From assembly GCF_015680705.1 (NCBI RefSeq), contig NZ_JADNYP010000004.1, forward strand, positions 1-64,000: 64,000 nt of DNA. Reading direction: 5' to 3'. Below, in pieces: positions 58,447 through 64,000 of the stretch (position 1 is its first letter; each line of letters opens with the position of its first letter). Source of the DNA: Pseudomonas fulva (GTDB lineage: Bacteria > Pseudomonadota > Gammaproteobacteria > Pseudomonadales > Pseudomonadaceae). Made by a program: the position numbers and the translations under genes. The notes beneath the pieces were generated by a model, which searched no databases, was not told where the DNA came from, and saw only the letters and a list, made by a program, of their open reading frames with translations.

Positions 58447-59972
58447 ACCTGGATCTCCACTGCCTCGGCGCGCCCCTTGCCGCCTGCCATTTTTATTGGC
58501 GCAGCCACCCGCCACGCGACCAGGGCGAGCAGCATCCCCAGCACCAGGCTGCAGACCTCCAGCACAATCCGCACCTGGTCGACGTGCTCGGCGAAGGCGC
58601 CCAGTACACCGAGGCCACAACACAGCAAGGCAGCGGCCGCCAACTGCTCCGCCCAGGCCCTGTTGGCCGGACGCATGCCTGCATGCACAAGGCTGGCTAC
58701 CCAGAGGGCAAAGAACACACCTACCTCCCAGGTTCCACGCTGGGCCAGTTCGACCGGCAGCAAACGACTGGCCCAGAACAGGCCAACGCACGCCACCAGC
58801 AGGCCGGCAACGAACGTCACGTTGCAGGCCTCGGCCAGCCGATACCAGCGCTGGGCGCCGCTACGCACAGGGGCATTGGCGTACTTGCGCCCACGCTTGA
58901 TGGAGAACAGCACCAGCCCGCTGGCGATCATCGCGCAACTGACCAAGCCACAGAAGAAATACAGCCAGCGCATCGCATACCCACCGAACTGGGCGAAATG
59001 CAGGCCGGCCATGGTCCGCTGGGTCAGCAGCGCCGGGCGCATTGCCGCGGGCTCGGCGAGCAATTGGCCAGTGATACCGTCGAATACCATGGCTTGTCCC
59101 TTGCTCAGGGCGATCCGGTTGCCCAGTTCCGGACCAATCTCGATGCGCGCCGCGGCGGTGTTCGGATGCCGGACGTTCAGGCTGGCGATCGGTCCCAGGC
59201 GTGCCTGGGCTTCGACCAGCAGCGGCCCCACATCGATCAGCCGCGCCGGCTCCCGGCCAAGCGGGCGCGGCGCCTCGGCGCGCGGCGAGGCCTGGGACTG
59301 GAAATAGGCCCGACTGTCGCCAGCGAACAAAGCATCCACCGCCGCCGGTACGTAGATCAGCATGAAGATCACCAGCCCGGTATAGGTGATCATCAGGTGG
59401 AACGGCAACAGCAGCACGGCACTGGCATTGTGGAAATCCAGCCAGGAGCGCTGGCCCTTGCCAGGCCGGAAAGTGAAGAACTCCCTGAAGATCTTCTTGT
59501 GGATCACGATGCCGCTGAGCAAGCCTGCAAGCATGGCCAAGGCCAGCGCGCCGACCACGAAGATGCCCCAGTTGCGCGGCAGGTTCAGCGTGAAGTGAAA
59601 GCGGAAGAAGAAGTTGCCGCCTACGCTTTCGCGCACATCGATGCGCTCGCCGCTGCGCGGATCGAGCTGGATGCCAGCGCCATGTCGGCGCTCGCCGGTC
59701 GAAACCACCAGGCCCGGGGAACGTTCGGTCGGCAGGCGGATCGCCCAGTTGCCGGCGGTGGGTTGATGGGCCTGGAGAAAATCGATGGCGCGGCGCGCGG
59801 CGTCGGCCTGGCTGACCTTGGTAGCGGCTATTTCCGGATGCATCCAGTGGTCGATCTCCTTGTCGAACACGGCCAGGGTGCCGGTGACGAAGATGGCGAA
59901 CAGCAGCCAGCCGAAGACCAGCCCCGCCCAGGTATGCAACCACGCCATCGACTGCGTGAACGTGTGTTTCAT
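58443..59972 (-). CDS. PepSY-associated membrane protein (siderophore-iron reductase-like)
   Basis: The 509-residue inner membrane protein has a TM helix near residues 12-35, a periplasmic PepSY region (EIDHWMHPEI and following), further TM helices with paired histidines (FRFHFTLN, FHNASA, MAGLHFAQFGG) that could bind heme, and a hydrophobic C-terminal third. Proteins of this PepSY_TM type, such as FoxB and PiuB, are linked to reductive release of iron from siderophores in the periplasm. Its start overlaps the DUF3649 gene stop (ATGA), and it lies downstream of a TonB receptor and kinase. Confidence 0.86.
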   Translation of the reverse strand: MKHTFTQSMAWLHTWAGLVFGWLLFAIFVTGTLAVFDKEIDHWMHPEIAATKVSQADAARRAIDFLQAHQPTAGNWAIRLPTERSPGLVVSTGERRHGAGIQLDPRSGERIDVRESVGGNFFFRFHFTLNLPRNWGIFVVGALALAMLAGLLSGIVIHKKIFREFFTFRPGKGQRSWLDFHNASAVLLLPFHLMITYTGLVIFMLIYVPAAVDALFAGDSRAYFQSQASPRAEAPRPLGREPARLIDVGPLLVEAQARLGPIASLNVRHPNTAAARIEIGPELGNRIALSKGQAMVFDGITGQLLAEPAAMRPALLTQRTMAGLHFAQFGGYAMRWLYFFCGLVSCAMIASGLVLFSIKRGRKYANAPVRSGAQRWYRLAEACNVTFVAGLLVACVGLFWASRLLPVELAQRGTWEVGVFFALWVASLVHAGMRPANRAWAEQLAAAALLCCGLGVLGAFAEHVDQVRIVLEVCSLVLGMLLALVAWRVAAPIKMAGGKGRAEAVEIQV

Positions 59973-60256
59973 GCCAGCCACTCCATGAACTGCGGCCAGA
60001 AGCCGATCAGCCCCAGCGGTAGCGCCAGCCAGGCAGGCGCCCAGGCGCCCAGTGCATCGCGACTGGCGAAGGCCCAGAGGATGGCCAGCGTATAGAGGAC
60101 AAAAGCCGGCAAGGTGGCGACGATCACCGCATCACCCGGCGCCAACGGCAGCAACCGCGCCAGGCAGGCTGTCGCCGCATAGCAGAAGGCATAGCCACCC
60201 AACAGGGCCGCGGCACTGCGTGAGAGGATGGCCAAGCAGACAGGAACAGAGCTCAT
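59969..60256 (-). CDS. DUF3649 small membrane protein
   Basis: A 95-residue protein with three hydrophobic helices, of the DUF3649 family seen only with PepSY iron-uptake genes. The start MSSVPVCLAIL lies 19 bases downstream of the kinase stop, and its own stop overlaps the PepSY start. It likely forms a membrane subunit with the PepSY and DUF3325 proteins. Confidence 0.85.
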   Translation of the reverse strand: MSSVPVCLAILSRSAAALLGGYAFCYAATACLARLLPLAPGDAVIVATLPAFVLYTLAILWAFASRDALGAWAPAWLALPLGLIGFWPQFMEWLA

Positions 60257-60275
60257 CGATGACTCCTTGGAAAGG

Positions 60276-61673
60276 TCAGGCCGCTGGCAGACGCAGGTTC
60301 AGGCGCAGGCCAGGGCCAAGGTTTTCCGCCCACAGTGCCCCACCCTGCAGCTGGAGGCGACAGCGTGCGATGCTCAAGCCAAGGCCGAAGCCATCCCCGC
60401 CAGGGCGCGCATTATCCAGACGGGTGAAAGGCTGGAAGATGACTTCCAGCGCCGTTTCGGCAATGCCAGGCCCCTGGTCGTCGATCCACAGGTGCCAGCT
60501 CAGGCCATCGCGGCGACCACCCAGACGGACCCGCCCATCGGGCGGGGAGTGGCGGATGGCGTTGCGCAGGATGTTTTCCATGGCCTGGGCCAGGTCGTTG
60601 AGCTGTCCATGCACATGGCAGTCGCCCGGCAGGTCGCAGGGCATTCGCTCTGGCATCCAGCCATACTCGAAGCAGGCGTTTTCTCGCAGCACCTCCCACA
60701 AGGCTTCGACTTCGACGCGGTCGGTCGGCCGGCGTGGTCGCTCGTTGTCCAGCCACGCCAGTTCCAGGGTATCGTCCACCAGCTGGCGCATGCCATGCAC
60801 TTCTCGGAGCAGGCGGTCGCGCAGCACCTTGCAGTCACGCTCGTTCTCGGCGGCCAGGTGCAGACGGGTCAGCGGCGTCCGAAGCTCGTGAGAAAGATCG
60901 GCCAGCAGCCGCTGCTGCAATACGACGGTGCGTTCTAGGCGCTGGGCCATGTGATCGAAGGCCCGGCCAAGGTCGCCAAGTTCGTCGGCGCGGCTGCTGA
61001 TCCGGGTGTCTACCCGGGTCCCCAGCCTGTCGGCACGCAGCGCGTTGGCCTGGCTTTGCAGATGGGCCAACGGATCGATCAGCAGGCGATACAGGACGAT
61101 GCCGACCAGCAACGCCAGGATGGCCGGCAACAGGCCATGCACCAGCAGCCGTACCAGAAGCGGCAAGGTCGACGGCATGTAGCGCTGCGGCAGTTGTACC
61201 ACCAGCCGGCCCTCGCCCGAGGCGAACGGCACGCTGATGGCCGGTAGCTCCATTGCGCGCTTGCTCATTGGCCAGTCGAGTTCGCGCATGAAAGTCACAC
61301 GACGCTGGTCGTCCTGGCTGAGCGGCACGCTGCCCAGCGACTCCAGCGCTGGCCCGATCACCCGGGCCCAACCGCCTTCGCGGCGCTCGTACGCATCGAG
61401 CCAACGGTCGACCCCGGCGCGCCCAGCTTCTTGCCAGGCTACCTGCGCCTCGGCGGCATGGCCGCGCAGAACCTGGCGCGCCTGATCGTCGAGCCGATAG
61501 CTTTGGCGCTCCAGCTGCTCGCCACTGAAGCGACCCAGCCAGATCAACGACAAGCAGAACACGACCAGCAGGCCACACAGCTTCCACAACAGCGAATGCC
61601 GTCCTGGCAACTTGTGCCGGACGGCATTCGCGCAAGTGCTACCTTGTCGCAAGCCTGGTTCGGTCGAGACCAC
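60276..61673 (-). CDS. Sensor histidine kinase (PfeS-like)
   Basis: The kinase has two TM helices (near 28-45 and about 175-197), a periplasmic sensor of about 130 residues, HAMP, and a catalytic core with H-box LSHELRTPLTRL, N-box NILRNAIRHSP and G-boxes DDQGPGI and GFGLGLS. It resembles PfeS, which activates enterobactin receptor genes. It sits downstream of such a receptor. No response regulator gene is adjacent in the window. The start is uncertain: similarity begins at PGRHSLLWKL, about 21 codons after the first possible codon. Confidence 0.85.
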   Translation of the reverse strand: MVSTEPGLRQGSTCANAVRHKLPGRHSLLWKLCGLLVVFCLSLIWLGRFSGEQLERQSYRLDDQARQVLRGHAAEAQVAWQEAGRAGVDRWLDAYERREGGWARVIGPALESLGSVPLSQDDQRRVTFMRELDWPMSKRAMELPAISVPFASGEGRLVVQLPQRYMPSTLPLLVRLLVHGLLPAILALLVGIVLYRLLIDPLAHLQSQANALRADRLGTRVDTRISSRADELGDLGRAFDHMAQRLERTVVLQQRLLADLSHELRTPLTRLHLAAENERDCKVLRDRLLREVHGMRQLVDDTLELAWLDNERPRRPTDRVEVEALWEVLRENACFEYGWMPERMPCDLPGDCHVHGQLNDLAQAMENILRNAIRHSPPDGRVRLGGRRDGLSWHLWIDDQGPGIAETALEVIFQPFTRLDNARPGGDGFGLGLSIARCRLQLQGGALWAENLGPGLRLNLRLPAA

Positions 61674-61830
61674 GGTTCACCCATTATCTGGTCGGCCGCG
61701 CACCCCGGGCGCTGCGGACGGAGATTCGAAAGCTGCCTCGGGCCCACGAAGAGCCCGTCATGGCTGCCGCCGTGCCCAGCGGACCCGGTCGATGCGCGAC
61801 CAGGCCGAGGCAGTTGCAGGTGAGGACAGG

Positions 61831-64000
61831 TCAGAAGGAAATGTTCAACGAGGCAAAGACGGCGCGCCCTGGCTGGTTGTAGGTGTTGGCCCCCGAACTG
61901 CTCGCGTTGCCGCCACGCAGGATCTGCTTGTCGAAGAGGTTGTTGACCCCGACCCGCACGTCATAGTGCTCGTTGAACTTGTAGCCGCTGCTCACGTCCA
62001 CCAGTCCGTACGCCTCGACGTCCTTCTGGGCCACCTTGTCGTAGCTCTGCTGGGTACGGTAGTTGTAGGTCGGCGACTCCTGCTTGCCGTAGTAGGTGCC
62101 TGCCAGTTGGAACGACAGCTTGTCGGTGGCGCGCCAGTCCAGGGTGGTATTGAGCGTGTACTCGGGAATCACGCTCAGCGGCTCGCCAGTCTCGCGGCTG
62201 TCGTTGTCCAGCATCCAGGTCAGGTTGGTGTTCCAGTCGAGGTTCGGGGAGAGCTCGATGAAGAAGTTGCCTTCGATCCCCTCGACGCGCGCCTTGCCTG
62301 CGTTCTCCCATTGGGTCACGCGACGCCCCCCATTGATCGCGTAGCGCACGTCGGTGCCACCGATGATCTTGTTCTGGTAGTCGTTGCGGAAGTAGGTCGC
62401 GCTGGTACGCCAGGTACCGCGATCATAGAGCAGGCCGATTTCCTTGTTGACGCTGATTTCCGGATCGAGATCGGCGTTGCCTTGCAGGTAGCAGCCGTTG
62501 AAGTTGGTCTGCTGCACGCTGCAGCCGTTACCACGGCTATACAGCAGGTAGTTGGAATTGTACTGGTACAGGTTCGGGGTCTTGTAGGCGCGGGCGATGC
62601 CGCCCTTGATCGTCAGGTCATCGGTCAGCTTGTGCGAGACGTTCAGGCTCGGGCTGAGGTTGTCGCCGAACTGCTCGTGATGGTCCAGGCGCAGGCCTGG
62701 CGTGACGGTGGTGGCCCCGACCACGATGTTGTCCTCGGCGAACAGCGCGTAGCTCCTGGCATCGATCTTCGACTGGCCCGGCTGGAAGCCAGGGATCGCA
62801 TCGCCGGGGCCACCCGAGGGGTTGAAGCTCTGGGCACTGAACGATCCCTGGTCGTTGAGCGTTTCATACAGGTATTCGCCACCCAGGGTCAGTACATGCT
62901 CGGTGGCGCCCATGGCAAACGGCAGGTTCACCTCGCTGGCCAGGCGCGTGTTGCGCAGCCGCGACATCGACAAGCCGCTGCCCTGCGGGGCGCCCTCGGT
63001 GCGCCCGGCCAGCCCCTCGTTCATGCGGAAGTTGCGCACGTACTCGTAGGCCAGGCTGGTCTTGCTGGTGCCCCAGTCGAAGTCGCCCAGGTGGGTCAGG
63101 TCGAAGGTGCTGCGCTGCATGAGGTTGGTTTCGTGGCCGTACAGGCTGGACACGAAGTCAGGATTGCCGCCGCCGTTGCTGTTCATGGTATCGCCAGCGA
63201 AGATGTTGCCCTGGCGACTGTAGCCGGCACTGAGGTCGAAGCGATGCTGGTCGTTGAGCTTCCAGCTCAGCAAGCCATTGATGTCCTTGTTGCGCACGCC
63301 TTCGCGCCCGGCGACCAGGTCGCTGTTGGCGTGTCCGGCGTTGATGTCCAGGTCGTCGGCATCGGTCTTGGCCAGGCCACCGTACAGACGAAAACCGAGG
63401 TGCTCGCTCAGGCCGCCGCTGAGGTTGAAGTTGGCGCGGCGGCTGGCGCCCTCTGCCTTGTCCTCGGGCAGCTGGGTATAGAGGCTGACGCTGCCCTTGA
63501 ACTCGTCGGTTGGCCGCTTGGTGATGATGTTGATCACGCCCCCCATCGCCCCCGATCCGTACCGCGCTGCCGCCGGGCCGCGCAGGATCTCGATGCGCTC
63601 GACCGCCTCGGCCGGCACCCAGTTGGTTTCGCCGCGGGTATCGCGATCGCCGGTCCAGCCATAGCGCACTGCGTTGCGAGCGCTGGCAGGCTTGCCATCG
63701 ATCAGGATCAAGGTGTTTTCCGGGCCCATGCCCCGCAGGTCGATCTGGCGGTTGTTGCCGCGCGCGCCGCTGGCACTGTTGCCGGTCAGGTTGACGCCCG
63801 GCTCGCGACGGATGATGTCGGACAGGTCGTTGGCGGGGGGCCGGCGCTTGATGTCCTCCTCGGTGATGATCGACGTACCCAGCGCCTGACGCGCCTCCTG
63901 CTCGGCGGTGACCATGGTGTTCTCGATCACCAGCGCATTGTCGCTGAGCGGAACTTCCAGCACCTCACCGGAAAGGGTCTCCTCGGCCTGGGCCGAGGTG
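61831..64000 (-). CDS. pfeA: TonB-dependent enterobactin-type receptor (5' end cut by window)
   Basis: About 723 residues of an outer membrane receptor are visible, starting in the region just after a probable signal peptide (SAQA). The plug domain carries RREPGVNLTG, RGNNRQIDLRGMGPENTLILIDG and ERIEILRGPAAARYG, then a 22-stranded barrel ending with the aromatic C-terminus NISF needed for outer membrane insertion. The overall match is to FepA/PfeA, including the paired cysteines in a loop near LLYSRGNGC. The symbol is probable rather than certain. It is upstream of the kinase and PepSY genes on the same strand. Confidence 0.9.
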   Translation of the reverse strand, partial: TSAQAEETLSGEVLEVPLSDNALVIENTMVTAEQEARQALGTSIITEEDIKRRPPANDLSDIIRREPGVNLTGNSASGARGNNRQIDLRGMGPENTLILIDGKPASARNAVRYGWTGDRDTRGETNWVPAEAVERIEILRGPAAARYGSGAMGGVINIITKRPTDEFKGSVSLYTQLPEDKAEGASRRANFNLSGGLSEHLGFRLYGGLAKTDADDLDINAGHANSDLVAGREGVRNKDINGLLSWKLNDQHRFDLSAGYSRQGNIFAGDTMNSNGGGNPDFVSSLYGHETNLMQRSTFDLTHLGDFDWGTSKTSLAYEYVRNFRMNEGLAGRTEGAPQGSGLSMSRLRNTRLASEVNLPFAMGATEHVLTLGGEYLYETLNDQGSFSAQSFNPSGGPGDAIPGFQPGQSKIDARSYALFAEDNIVVGATTVTPGLRLDHHEQFGDNLSPSLNVSHKLTDDLTIKGGIARAYKTPNLYQYNSNYLLYSRGNGCSVQQTNFNGCYLQGNADLDPEISVNKEIGLLYDRGTWRTSATYFRNDYQNKIIGGTDVRYAINGGRRVTQWENAGKARVEGIEGNFFIELSPNLDWNTNLTWMLDNDSRETGEPLSVIPEYTLNTTLDWRATDKLSFQLAGTYYGKQESPTYNYRTQQSYDKVAQKDVEAYGLVDVSSGYKFNEHYDVRVGVNNLFDKQILRGGNASSSGANTYNQPGRAVFASLNISF

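Overview
The window reads as the chromosome of a Pseudomonas of the P. putida / P. fluorescens type. It is GC-rich, nearly every gene has a recognisable pseudomonad counterpart, and the run oprI, tesA, greB, ppiD, hupB, lon, clpX, clpP, tig follows an order I recall from P. putida (memory, not a search).

Layout. At 1-6.6 kb lies the 2-methylcitrate (propionate) operon, read leftward: GntR regulator, prpB, prpC, acnD, prpF (cut by the window edge), with GTCGAC-centred palindromes around its promoter. At 6.6-9.7 kb is a rightward three-gene operon of a retropepsin-like protease, a membrane protein with an inactive transglutaminase domain, and a RimK-like ATP-grasp ligase. Then come pabB, cysH, cysB, a universal stress protein, a DAHP synthase and a small acetyltransferase. 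The OprI lipoprotein and an L,D-transpeptidase form a convergent pair at 16-17.3 kb. At 17.4-29.5 kb are tesA divergent from an ABC transporter pair, greB, a lytic transglycosylase, tatD, a chemoreceptor, an Mpo1-like protein, a CHAD protein and a patatin-like phospholipase. A GGDEF-EAL protein precedes the proteostasis block ppiD-hupB-lon-clpX-clpP-tig (32-40.7 kb), with sigma32-like promoters before lon and clpX.

From about 41 to 51.6 kb the content is accessory. The section from about 44.25 kb to tRNA-Leu looks like a small integrative element with phage-type regulation and replication but no capsid, terminase or tail genes: a leftward XRE repressor, then a rightward train of a BcepMu-gp16-like DNA-binding protein, a CII/YmfL-like regulator, an Ogr/Delta zinc protein, two unknowns, a primase-helicase, a small P-loop protein and a tyrosine integrase beside the 3' end of tRNA-Leu. 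Its control region is readable: a near-consensus promoter with an 18-bp operator exactly in the spacer, a second related operator inside the repressor gene, and three TGAACAC repeats at 10-bp steps. The layout resembles a P4-like satellite or a decayed prophage.

After the tRNA cluster (Arg-His-Leu, read leftward) come folD and a 1608-residue protein with a dermonecrotic-toxin-like N-terminus, leucine-rich repeats and a NEL-type E3 ubiquitin ligase C-terminus with a candidate catalytic Cys. The window closes with a siderophore-iron cluster read leftward: an enterobactin-type TonB receptor (cut by the edge), a sensor kinase without an adjacent response regulator, DUF3649, a PepSY membrane protein and DUF3325.
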